From an uncultured Fodinibius sp. (GTDB taxonomy: Bacteria; Bacteroidota; Rhodothermia; Balneolales; Balneolaceae), in assembly GCA_913056455.1 (NCBI GenBank), contig CAJXMJ010000005.1, positions 56,417 to 120,416 of the forward strand: a stretch of 64,000 nt of DNA, read 5' to 3'. The notes beneath the pieces were generated by a model that saw nothing but the letters and a program-made list of their open reading frames with translations, was not told the DNA's origin and ran no database searches. Below are positions 17,649 to 25,888 of the stretch, piece after piece. The position numbers were made by a program, and so were the translations under genes. How positions within the stretch are numbered: position 1 is the stretch's first letter; each line of letters begins with the position of its first letter.

Positions 17649-18632
17649 ATGTATAATATAATTCAACTGGGATTAGGCCCCATTGGTCAACGGCTAACGC
17701 GCTATCTGTCTGAACGTGAAGGTATACAAGTTGTAGGTGCAGTTGACCCTGATCCTGATAAAGTTGGGAAGGATTTAGGAGAACATGCCGAAATCGAAAA
17801 CATGGGCATTTCTATTTCATCAGATCTGAAATCGTGTCCTAATGTTGACCAAGCCAATATTGCGGTCATATCTACGGTTTCATCGCTGGAAAAGATAGAA
17901 ACTCAGATCCAGGATGTTGCTGGTTATGGATTAGATATTGTATCCACATGTGAAGAGCTTTCTCACCCCTGGCAAACACAGCCCAAGCTGGCTCACCGTA
18001 TTGATGGCTATTGCAAAGAAAAGCATATCTCTTGCGTTGGGACTGGTGTTAATCCGGGATTTTTGATGGATTTTCTACCTTCAGTGCTAACGTCAGTTTG
18101 TCGAGAAGTAAAGCATATAAAAGTAGAGCGTGTGCAGGATGCGCGTCCGCGCAGAAAGCCATTCCGTGATAAAATTGGTGCGGGGCTTACTGAATCAGAA
18201 TTTGCAGAGAAAAGAGAAGGAATACGCCATGTGGGGTTGCCCGAGTCGGTGTATTTGATTGCAGATGCCATGAATTGGGAGTTAACAAATGTAGAGGAGA
18301 GGTTGGAACCCATTCAGGCTGATAGTGCCATTAATACGGAGAGTGGAACGGTGCGACCGGGAAATGTCGCAGGAGTACGACAGGTTGCATTGGGATTACA
18401 GAATGATCGGGAAGTGATTAGGTTGATTTTTGAAGCAGCCGTTGGAATAGAGAAATCTCATGACAGCATCTATATAACCGGAAACCCAACGTTTAGTTCA
18501 ACCATCGACGGTGGAATAAACGGAGATATTGCTACGTCTGCCATCATCGTGAATGCGATTCGTGCCATACGAAATGCTTCACCCGGACTTAAAACGATGC
18601 TTGATATACAAGCTCCGGCTTATTTTTCTTAA
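17649..18632 (+). CDS. DapB-like NAD(P)-dependent dehydrogenase
   Basis: A 327-residue protein with an N-terminal Rossmann fold (IIQLGLGPIGQRLTRYL at 4-20) and the overall pattern of the dihydrodipicolinate reductase/2,4-diaminopentanoate dehydrogenase superfamily (GTGVNPGFLMDFLP in the middle, catalytic-domain segment RDKIGAGLTESEF). It is not a canonical DapB, which is shorter and carries a different substrate-binding motif. It has no signal peptide, so it is cytoplasmic. Placed 14 bases behind the LD-carboxypeptidase gene and 21 before the amidase gene, it may oxidise a diamino acid such as diaminopimelate released from murein peptides. That substrate is a hypothesis. Confidence 0.75.
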   Translation: MYNIIQLGLGPIGQRLTRYLSEREGIQVVGAVDPDPDKVGKDLGEHAEIENMGISISSDLKSCPNVDQANIAVISTVSSLEKIETQIQDVAGYGLDIVSTCEELSHPWQTQPKLAHRIDGYCKEKHISCVGTGVNPGFLMDFLPSVLTSVCREVKHIKVERVQDARPRRKPFRDKIGAGLTESEFAEKREGIRHVGLPESVYLIADAMNWELTNVEERLEPIQADSAINTESGTVRPGNVAGVRQVALGLQNDREVIRLIFEAAVGIEKSHDSIYITGNPTFSSTIDGGINGDIATSAIIVNAIRAIRNASPGLKTMLDIQAPAYFS

Positions 18633-18653
18633 ACCTAACTTGGAGTTAAATTA

Positions 18654-19325
18654 ATGAGATACTTTTTCTTATCTCTTTTGTTTGTATCATTGATTATTGC
18701 TGGTTGTGGAGATAAATATTCATTTAAAATTCACCAGAAGCCTATCCAATTTGATTCCACGCGAGCACAGCTTTCGCTGGATTATTTGTCCAATAGATAT
18801 GGTATGGATCAGGAGGAGCCAACGATTTCTCCTCAAATGATTGTATTACATTGGACGGCTATTCCTACTTTTGAAGAATCACATGAATTTTTTTACGAGT
18901 CACGTCTTAATCCCAAAAGGAAAGATATCGAAGATGAAAGTGCTCTAAACGTATCGGCGCATTATCTGGTAAAAAGAAATGGCGAAATCTATCAGCTGTT
19001 ACCTGATACTCTTTTTGCACGCCATGTGATAGGATTAAATCACGCTGCTATCGGTATTGAGAATGTCGGTACCCGAAATGAACGGCTTACGGATGCTCAG
19101 ATGCGGGCAAATGTTTTTTTGGTTCGAACGTTAACCGAGAGACATAATATCGATTATTTGATTGGGCACTATGAATATCCTTTGTTTGAAGATCATCCGC
19201 TCTGGAAGGAAAAAGATGATGGATATCGGACAGAGAAAATAGATCCGGGTAAAGAGTTTATGAAAAACATTCGGGATCGCGTTTCTGATCTTGAATTAAA
19301 AGGAGCCCCAAGCCTTGATAAATAA
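18654..19325 (+). CDS. N-acetylmuramoyl-L-alanine amidase, lipoprotein
   Basis: It cuts the amide between N-acetylmuramic acid and the stem peptide. 223 residues with a lipoprotein signal ending IIAGC (Cys18) and an Amidase_2 (AmpD/AmiD-type) domain. By comparison with AmpD the zinc ligands are His66 (VLHWTA), His172 (IGHYE) and Asp197 (KIDPGKEF). LNHAAIGIENVG is the conserved central strand. The lipid anchor places it in the periplasm or on the outer membrane, like AmiD. A GGAG at 18642-18645 supports the start. Same strand and spacing as the neighbouring murein genes. Confidence 0.92.
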   Translation: MRYFFLSLLFVSLIIAGCGDKYSFKIHQKPIQFDSTRAQLSLDYLSNRYGMDQEEPTISPQMIVLHWTAIPTFEESHEFFYESRLNPKRKDIEDESALNVSAHYLVKRNGEIYQLLPDTLFARHVIGLNHAAIGIENVGTRNERLTDAQMRANVFLVRTLTERHNIDYLIGHYEYPLFEDHPLWKEKDDGYRTEKIDPGKEFMKNIRDRVSDLELKGAPSLDK

Positions 19326-19367
19326 AATGGGAGTATTTCTCTATTACATTAAATTTACAAGACAGTA

Positions 19368-20786
19368 ATGAAATTGAAGCAAGTATTAACGATGCGATTA
19401 TCTATGAGTTCTGTACGTTCTAATATTTTAATCTTGTTGATGTTTAGCCTGTTGGGGATAAGTGCATGCAAGTCAACAGAAGAAACAATCAGTCAAGATG
19501 CTCAAAAGCTTCCTACCCGTATATCTCACCTTACTGCAATGCTTGACACATCGGATGTCTTTTCGGCAAATCTAACGGGGTTTGCACTCTTTAACCCGGA
19601 GGCTGATTCAATGATTCATAGCCAGAATGCGGATCGTTATTTTACGCCGGCTTCGAATACCAAGCTATTTACTTTTTATACAGGGATGAAACTCCTTCCC
19701 GATTCGCTTAAAGCACTTGAATACGAAGTACGGGGGGACTCGCTCATATTCTGGGGAACGGGAGATCCCTCGTTCTTACATCCCGATTTTGGGAATGACA
19801 AGGTTTACGAGTTTCTAAAAGATCGTGATGAGAATCTTTATTACTCTGATGCCAATTTTGATGATGAGCTATTGGGTCCAGGATGGTCATGGAGCGATTA
19901 CCAGTATTACTATCAGACTGAGAAGGTCCCGTTTCCTATTTTTGGTAATATTGCCCGATTTACTATTCAGGAGATTGAACTTCGTAAGATTGCCGAGACT
20001 GACAGTGGATTGGCCGTTTCTCCAAAGTACTTTCAGTCTTTTATAGAAGAGAATGGTAAGCGCGATGATTTTCTACATCGCGGCATGACCAATAATACTT
20101 TTTTATATGATCAAGAGGCCGATACCAGTACATACACTATCGATAAACCCTTTCACTATAGCCCCAAGTTAGTGACGGAAATGTTATCTGACACACTGGG
20201 TAAGACCGTAGAATATGTGAATGTTGAACGCCCGGAATCCCCGAAAAAGATATACAGTATAAAAGCAGATACGGCATACAAGCGAATGTTACAGCCCAGT
20301 GATAACTTTATTGCCGAGCAGCTGTTGCTGGTTACGGCTTCAGAGCTGGGGAAGCCGCTGAATTCCAGAAGCGTCATTGATAAGATGAAAGATGATTATT
20401 TAGGGTTCCTTCCTAATGAGCCGCAGTGGGTGGATGGATCGGGATTATCGCGCTATAATATGTTTACCCCAAGATCTATGATTTATCTGCTTCGGGCTAT
20501 AGATGATGAGTTTGTTGATGATAAAAAGCTGTTTCATTTATTACCGGCAGGTGGAGAGCGGGGAACAATAAGCAGTTGGTATGCTCCTCGAAGTGACAGG
20601 GAAGAACCCTATGTTTTTGCAAAAACGGGAACCCTCAGTAATAACCATTCACTGAGTGGCTACCTATTGACCAAAAGTGGAAAGAAGCTGTACTTCAGCT
20701 TTATGAATAATCACTATGTGGGTTCGTCATCCGTCGTTAAAGAAGAGATGGAGAAGGTGCTCTGGTATATCCATAGTAATTTTTAA
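19368..20786 (+). CDS. dacB: D-alanyl-D-alanine carboxypeptidase/endopeptidase (PBP4 type, S13)
   Basis: It hydrolyses D-Ala-D-Ala ends and cross-links in peptidoglycan. All three penicillin-binding motifs are visible: SNTK (Ser96-Lys99), SDN (311-313) and KTG (419-421), with the large insertion between the first two that marks family S13. The signal peptide ends GISAC (Cys34), so it is probably a lipoprotein, unlike E. coli PBP4. ATGs at 19392 and 19404 would shorten the long N-terminus. Last of five same-strand genes, four of them for stem-peptide processing, and convergent with aspartokinase. Confidence 0.92.
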   Translation: MKLKQVLTMRLSMSSVRSNILILLMFSLLGISACKSTEETISQDAQKLPTRISHLTAMLDTSDVFSANLTGFALFNPEADSMIHSQNADRYFTPASNTKLFTFYTGMKLLPDSLKALEYEVRGDSLIFWGTGDPSFLHPDFGNDKVYEFLKDRDENLYYSDANFDDELLGPGWSWSDYQYYYQTEKVPFPIFGNIARFTIQEIELRKIAETDSGLAVSPKYFQSFIEENGKRDDFLHRGMTNNTFLYDQEADTSTYTIDKPFHYSPKLVTEMLSDTLGKTVEYVNVERPESPKKIYSIKADTAYKRMLQPSDNFIAEQLLLVTASELGKPLNSRSVIDKMKDDYLGFLPNEPQWVDGSGLSRYNMFTPRSMIYLLRAIDDEFVDDKKLFHLLPAGGERGTISSWYAPRSDREEPYVFAKTGTLSNNHSLSGYLLTKSGKKLYFSFMNNHYVGSSSVVKEEMEKVLWYIHSNF

Positions 20787-20819
20787 TACGCACAGAAATT
20801 AAGAACTCCACAGGGCCGG

Positions 20820-22163
20820 TTAGCTAAAGAGCTTGCTATGGATGGTCTTGACAACAGTAAGAACCTGATTGTTATCAACGACAAGGTTAAGGTTTCCCTT
20901 GGACTCACTGTAGGAGATTAAATTTTGCGGCACGCTTTTTATCTCAGAAAGAATATCCGTAAGTAGGAAGGTGCCATTGCTACAGCCAACTAAGCTAATG
21001 ATGCCTTGATTGTTTAAGACATCTACCGATCCATAGCCCCTAAGTTGTTCAATTGCATCATCAAGGTTAGCACCATTTTCTATGCCAATAGAAACAGAGG
21101 CTTCAGTTGTTGTTACGACGTCAACAGGTAGATGATGCCAGCGAAGAATGTCAAAAACCCCCGCTAAAAATTCGTATCCCATTACGGTTTGTGATGAGGT
21201 GACCGTAACGATGGTACAGTTTTCTTTGTAGGTAATCGCTTTAACCGGTCCGCCATTTGTAGATTCTGTAGAAATGCATGTGCCGGGCTCATGGGGCTCA
21301 AATATATTTTTTACCCAGACGGGAATCTGTTTCTTAGAGGCCGGTTTGGTCGTAGAGGGGTGTAGTACCTTGGCGCCAAAATAGGCCAGCTCGGTGGCTT
21401 CCTGAAAACTGAGTTGGGGGATTGGTTTTGCATCAGGTACAAAGCGAGGATCACAAGTATAGATACCGCTTACATCAGTCCATATTTCAATGGCTTCGGC
21501 ATCAAGAGCCGCCCCAACAAGGCTTGCGGAGTAATCGGAGCCCTCAAAGCCCAAAGTCGTGATGTTTTCGTTGTCATCCATTCCGTAGTAGCCTCCCATA
21601 ACCGGAATGTTATCAGTGGATATCTTCTGTTGCAGTGAATTTATTTTATCGGAAATAAATTCACTGCTCGGGGAAGCTTTACCAAAGTTGGAATCGGTAC
21701 GTACAATTTGAGTAGCATCCAGCCAAGTGGTATATAATCCCGCTGCGTATCCACACTCGGCGAATAAATACGAAGACAGTCGTTCCCCAATTGATGCTAC
21801 AACATCTTTGAGCTGTTCTGTAAGCTCTTGCTGATTGTGGATGGTGGCAAGATGTTCTTTTAATTCCTCAGTATGAATATCAATCCAGTTGTGACACGCG
21901 TTAAGGGTTTGGGTGGAATCATCATAATCTGCCAAAAAATGTTCGACGATATTATTATGGCGGGTTGCAATATCATCGGCAATTATCTGCGCTTTTTGGG
22001 GGTGATCAATAGCCTTATGGGCCGCTTTTATCAGTGATCGGGTAGTACGAGCAGTGGCCGAAACAACAACAAAAGGAGCGTCATAGGTTTTAATAATTTC
22101 AATAACCCGTTTCCATGTTTGGGCATCGCCCATTGAGGTGCCGCCGAATTTGAGGATACGCAT
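20820..22163 (-). CDS. lysC: Aspartate kinase
   Basis: First step of the aspartate pathway, giving aspartyl phosphate for lysine/DAP, threonine and methionine. The N-terminus LKFGGTSMGDAQTW is the kinase signature; FEGSDYSASLVGAALDA and VLHPSTTKPA are further kinase-domain landmarks. The C-terminal third carries ACT-type regulatory segments (VDVVTTTEASVSIGIEN), so feedback control by an end product is expected; which amino acid cannot be told. It is a monofunctional kinase with no homoserine dehydrogenase domain. ATG at 22163 chosen; a TTG precedes it by one codon. Confidence 0.93.
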   Translation of the reverse strand: MRILKFGGTSMGDAQTWKRVIEIIKTYDAPFVVVSATARTTRSLIKAAHKAIDHPQKAQIIADDIATRHNNIVEHFLADYDDSTQTLNACHNWIDIHTEELKEHLATIHNQQELTEQLKDVVASIGERLSSYLFAECGYAAGLYTTWLDATQIVRTDSNFGKASPSSEFISDKINSLQQKISTDNIPVMGGYYGMDDNENITTLGFEGSDYSASLVGAALDAEAIEIWTDVSGIYTCDPRFVPDAKPIPQLSFQEATELAYFGAKVLHPSTTKPASKKQIPVWVKNIFEPHEPGTCISTESTNGGPVKAITYKENCTIVTVTSSQTVMGYEFLAGVFDILRWHHLPVDVVTTTEASVSIGIENGANLDDAIEQLRGYGSVDVLNNQGIISLVGCSNGTFLLTDILSEIKSVPQNLISYSESKGNLNLVVDNNQVLTVVKTIHSKLFS

Positions 22164-22252
22164 CAACTGCTAATTTTTGTGATGACAATTAATTAATGAG
22201 CTAAAAAAGTAAGGTAGAGCCGATTTCACAAGTAGAATTGCAGAGTAATGGG

Positions 22253-23311
22253 CTACTGTAAAGTGGATAGTCGTTTAAATCCCTTGCGTTCAAGAAGAGA
22301 TTGCTGTGCACTCAGAAACTCTTTTATCTGATTAATAGGAATGGCTTGGGTAATGCCATAATTAATGCGAGTTTTTTGTTGTACAAAAACAGAATCGGAG
22401 TAGGGACGTATCATTCTGGAGTAGTCGTCATCTTGGGGACGGGGTACAAGTATCTCTTCCCGGGAAGCTGTAGATGAGCTGGCCATTCCCACCCATTCAA
22501 AGCTTTCGTAATTGGTGTTTGAAGCCAGTACCAATCCTCCGCTAATACCCGGGTTAAAAGTGGCATCGGTAACGAAAAAGCGATCATTCCAGCTTTCTGA
22601 AGAGCTGGCTAATCCACGAGTTACCATGGGATAGCTTTTGGGAAAGCCCATGATATATAGTAACGAACCGAGTTGCAGGAAATCACTATTTCCGGCTTTC
22701 ACCGAGAGAGGATATAATCCTAAATTTCCTGTTTCTTCAAACCTGACATTTAGCAGAGCTAAGTCGTAACGTTTGTTTGTAGCTAAAATTTCGAATGGTT
22801 GTAATTCAGAAGAAGTGTAAACAAGATTGGTCTGATTCTTTTTTATGCTGATGGATTTGATGTAGGTCTCATCAGGAATATCCGGCCCTTCGTAGTAAGT
22901 GATCACGGTGTCAGGGAAAAAGACGGTATGTTGACAGGTGATCAGCAGTGAGTTGTTGTTACCCTGATCGAGAATAATAGCTGTACCGCTTGTACTTTCT
23001 TCTGTAGATGTCTTTGATGTAGAGATATCTTTTGGTTGGTTTGTTTTAATATCAGCCAACGTTATAGCTTTACCACTAAAGTTGAAATTGTTATAAAATC
23101 CGGTAGATACAGTTCGTACGACCGACTGCTGGGCGTTTTTTAACTCCGAGCTGATATCTCTTTGAGGAAATGCAGAAGTATAGTATTCTGAATATTCTGT
23201 TTTTGTCTGTGGATCGGCAGATTCCGTAAGGGTTGATTGCTGCGTACTGCTGCAGAACGTAAGTGTCATCCCAACTATAAAGAGTGAGAATATAGCTAAC
23301 CAATATTTCAT
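22253..23311 (-). CDS. Trypsin-like serine protease, lipoprotein
   Basis: A 352-residue secreted protein. The signal peptide ends TLTFC (Cys20), so it is lipid-anchored. A chymotrypsin-fold domain follows a Ser/Thr-rich linker: His128 (LITCQHTV), Asp183 (RYDLALLNV) and Ser257 (NPGISGGLV, the GxSGG motif) form a complete triad. There is no PDZ domain, so it is not a full DegP/HtrA. A hydrolytic role at the cell envelope is expected; substrate unknown. It lies alone between lysC and the antiporter gene on the same strand, with gaps of 89 and 164 bases. Confidence 0.85.
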   Translation of the reverse strand: MKYWLAIFSLFIVGMTLTFCSSTQQSTLTESADPQTKTEYSEYYTSAFPQRDISSELKNAQQSVVRTVSTGFYNNFNFSGKAITLADIKTNQPKDISTSKTSTEESTSGTAIILDQGNNNSLLITCQHTVFFPDTVITYYEGPDIPDETYIKSISIKKNQTNLVYTSSELQPFEILATNKRYDLALLNVRFEETGNLGLYPLSVKAGNSDFLQLGSLLYIMGFPKSYPMVTRGLASSSESWNDRFFVTDATFNPGISGGLVLASNTNYESFEWVGMASSSTASREEILVPRPQDDDYSRMIRPYSDSVFVQQKTRINYGITQAIPINQIKEFLSAQQSLLERKGFKRLSTLQ

Positions 23312-23475
23312 GGTATGATCATTTAATTTATAAGCATGTGCTCAAACGTTACAATGAGTTTTGCTCAATTGCACTATTTAAGGTTACAAAATTCTCTAAT
23401 CTTTATTAAAACGAATTGGTAAAATAGGTTAGTATATAAGAATTTTTATTCTGTTGGCTCTAAATTGTAGAATCG

Positions 23476-25308
23476 TCAGGTAGTAGGAGCTTCCTGTTTT
23501 ATTTGTTGACGGATTTCATCATCCAGGTGGATGTAAAATGCTTTGTCGCCACTGGTAGGTGATGGAGGATTATTAACGGTATAAGGATGTATTTCGTTAT
23601 TTGAAGTGATTAAGAAGAGGGGGATATATTTCTCCCCTATTTGTTCTTCAAATTCAGCTGCCAGATTGTTCTCGTCAAATGTCATTGTTTGAATTTCAGT
23701 GTGTTCTGAAAAGAAACGAGATAAATTTTCAAAGTTTAAGCGTTCGTGAAACAAGATTCGCCCACTTAAATGACTGGTAACATCTTTATTCTCCATTTGG
23801 CCCTGAACATTGGGGGCAAGTTGAAAAACGTGTGACCGCCCGAATATTTCTCCAAATCGGAGGGCGGCAAGTGAGTTTGTTTCATCATTAGGGGTTAAGG
23901 AAAGCATACGTCCAATGCCATCGAGATCAAGGTCCTCCAATGCAAACTCTGATAAAATATTACCGTGGTATGTTTCCAGTCCTCTGGAACGAGCTTTGGA
24001 AATGTTTTTCCAGTTTGAATCTGCCACTAAAACCTTTAAATCTTCTTTTTTAATTGCTTCAGCAATTTTCAAAGACCATTTATGGGCACCAAGGATAAGT
24101 ACGCCGTTGGGAACAGGTTTGGCGACACCAAGTTTTCGGGCTACCCAAGAAGCCGGTAAGCCGTAAATAGCAACGGTGCCAATAATCACCAGAAAAACAA
24201 TAGGAACCAATTGGTCGGCATGTTCAAAGCCATTTTGTGCCAGGGTTATTGCAAAAATTGAAGAGATGGATGCTGCCACAACACCACGTGGTGCCATCCA
24301 GCAGAGGAACAGTTTTTCACGCCAGGTTATATTAGCAAAGTATGTAGAAATATACACGCCAAGGGGTCGAGCAATAAGAATGAGAATAGCAAGAAAAGCT
24401 GCAAGGCTCCAGTTTAAATTTTGTACTAAGCTGCTTAATTCTATGCGTGCTGCCAGAAGTATGAATAGAGAAGACAGCAAAAGGACTCGTAAATTTTCTT
24501 TGAATTCTGTTATATGATGAATGCGAGCTGTCTTTTGATTTGCCAATGCTATACCCATCAAGGTGGTGGCCCAAAGTCCTGATTCATGCTGAAGCATATT
24601 AGAAATGGTAAATACGGTTACAACCACCATTAGGTTTACCGGGTTTTGCAGATAGTCGGGAAGAAGGTGGCGTTTTAATAGAAAATATATCAATGCGGCA
24701 CCGCCTAAACCTACGAGTGTACCAAAAAAGATTGTTTTCATGATGCTCATTACCGCAACACTGGTAGCGGCTGAAAAGCTGGTACTCAAGATTACCTCAA
24801 AAACGAGAACGGCAAGCATAGCTCCAATGGGGTCAATAACAATACCTTCCCATTTAAGAATGGAACCTACTTGACCGGAGGGACGAACCTGACGAAGTAA
24901 GGGGATAATAACAGTTGGACCGGTAACAACAAGAATGGCTCCGAGCAGTATGGCCAGTTCCCAGTCGAACGTGAAAAGGTAATAGGCCGAAACAGCGGTG
25001 ATCCCCCAAGTCAAGACAACGCCTACACTAACCAGATTCCCGACGGTACTGCCGATATCTTCAAGTTCTGAAAAACGAAGGCTTAATCCCCCTTCAAAAA
25101 GAATAATAGCAACAGAAACCGAGATGAATGGAGAGAGCAGATCACCCATTAAATGGTCTGGATCCAGAAGGCCAAAGACCGGGCCGGCAAGAACGCCGCT
25201 AATTAACAGAAGTAAAATAGCCGGTAATTTGAAGCGCCAGGCCACCCACTGTGCCCCAATACCAAATACTAAAATACTTGTTATACCAATTAAAAGATGT
25301 TCACCCAT
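23476..25308 (-). CDS. CPA-type cation/proton antiporter with TrkA-N domain
   Basis: Inner-membrane antiporter of 610 residues. The first about 390 residues hold around a dozen hydrophobic helices with the Na+/H+ exchanger pattern (LISGVLAGPVFGLL, IILFEGGLSLRF, LGAILVVTGPTVIIPLLRQ, KWEGIVIDPIGAMLAVLV). The cytoplasmic C-terminal part has a TrkA-N Rossmann-like segment (NGVLILGAHKWSLKIAEAIK) followed by a further domain. TrkA-N domains usually bind nucleotides and gate transport. The ion is probably Na+ or K+ against H+; not resolvable here. ATG at 25308. Confidence 0.9.
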   Translation of the reverse strand: MGEHLLIGITSILVFGIGAQWVAWRFKLPAILLLLISGVLAGPVFGLLDPDHLMGDLLSPFISVSVAIILFEGGLSLRFSELEDIGSTVGNLVSVGVVLTWGITAVSAYYLFTFDWELAILLGAILVVTGPTVIIPLLRQVRPSGQVGSILKWEGIVIDPIGAMLAVLVFEVILSTSFSAATSVAVMSIMKTIFFGTLVGLGGAALIYFLLKRHLLPDYLQNPVNLMVVVTVFTISNMLQHESGLWATTLMGIALANQKTARIHHITEFKENLRVLLLSSLFILLAARIELSSLVQNLNWSLAAFLAILILIARPLGVYISTYFANITWREKLFLCWMAPRGVVAASISSIFAITLAQNGFEHADQLVPIVFLVIIGTVAIYGLPASWVARKLGVAKPVPNGVLILGAHKWSLKIAEAIKKEDLKVLVADSNWKNISKARSRGLETYHGNILSEFALEDLDLDGIGRMLSLTPNDETNSLAALRFGEIFGRSHVFQLAPNVQGQMENKDVTSHLSGRILFHERLNFENLSRFFSEHTEIQTMTFDENNLAAEFEEQIGEKYIPLFLITSNNEIHPYTVNNPPSPTSGDKAFYIHLDDEIRQQIKQEAPTT

Positions 25309-25564
25309 AAATTACGGGGAATAAGGTTATTAAAATTACAAAAGGTGAAAATCTATAAATGAGGTGTCAGAAACAAAATTATTCCAAATTTCTTGTTAAG
25401 GATTACTTGTAGATAAAGTCTTTGTTAAGGTATGTTAGGAATGGAATGTTCAAAATTTTACGATATAATTAAAAATAGTTAAAACCTGCTCAATATTTTT
25501 AGGAATAAAACAATCCTTGTATCTTAGTTTTTCTTAATCAAGATAAACTGTGAATTAAAGACTG

Positions 25565-25816
25565 ATGGACAGCCAAATTAAAAATAAAATCATTACAGAG
25601 TTTTCCTGGCTGTTGGGAATTATTATTATATCAGCTGCATTAGAGTATGCAATCATTGTAGTGTTTGATTTACATCCGATACTCAGTGTTAAAATTCAAG
25701 GGTTTATCGGACTTGTTGTGATTGCTTATATTATCCGCATGATTGCACGGATGGGTAAACAGGGAATCTTTGATTTTGAAGACGATAAACAGGAAGAATC
25801 CGGTAAACGGGGATAA
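25565..25816 (+). CDS. Small two-helix membrane protein
   Basis: An 83-residue protein with two hydrophobic helices (about 13-33 and 42-60) and a charged, glycine-ending tail (DFEDDKQEESGKRG). No family recognised. It lies between the divergent antiporter gene and the first APC permease gene, 72 bases upstream of the latter on the same strand, so it may be transcribed with it. A small accessory subunit of one of the transporters is possible but unproven. Confidence 0.65.
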   Translation: MDSQIKNKIITEFSWLLGIIIISAALEYAIIVVFDLHPILSVKIQGFIGLVVIAYIIRMIARMGKQGIFDFEDDKQEESGKRG

Positions 25817-25888
25817 CAATTCTCAGTAAATTATTTTTAAAAGTTGTTTTTCCAATTCTGAACAGCTTTAAAACACAATTAATTAATT

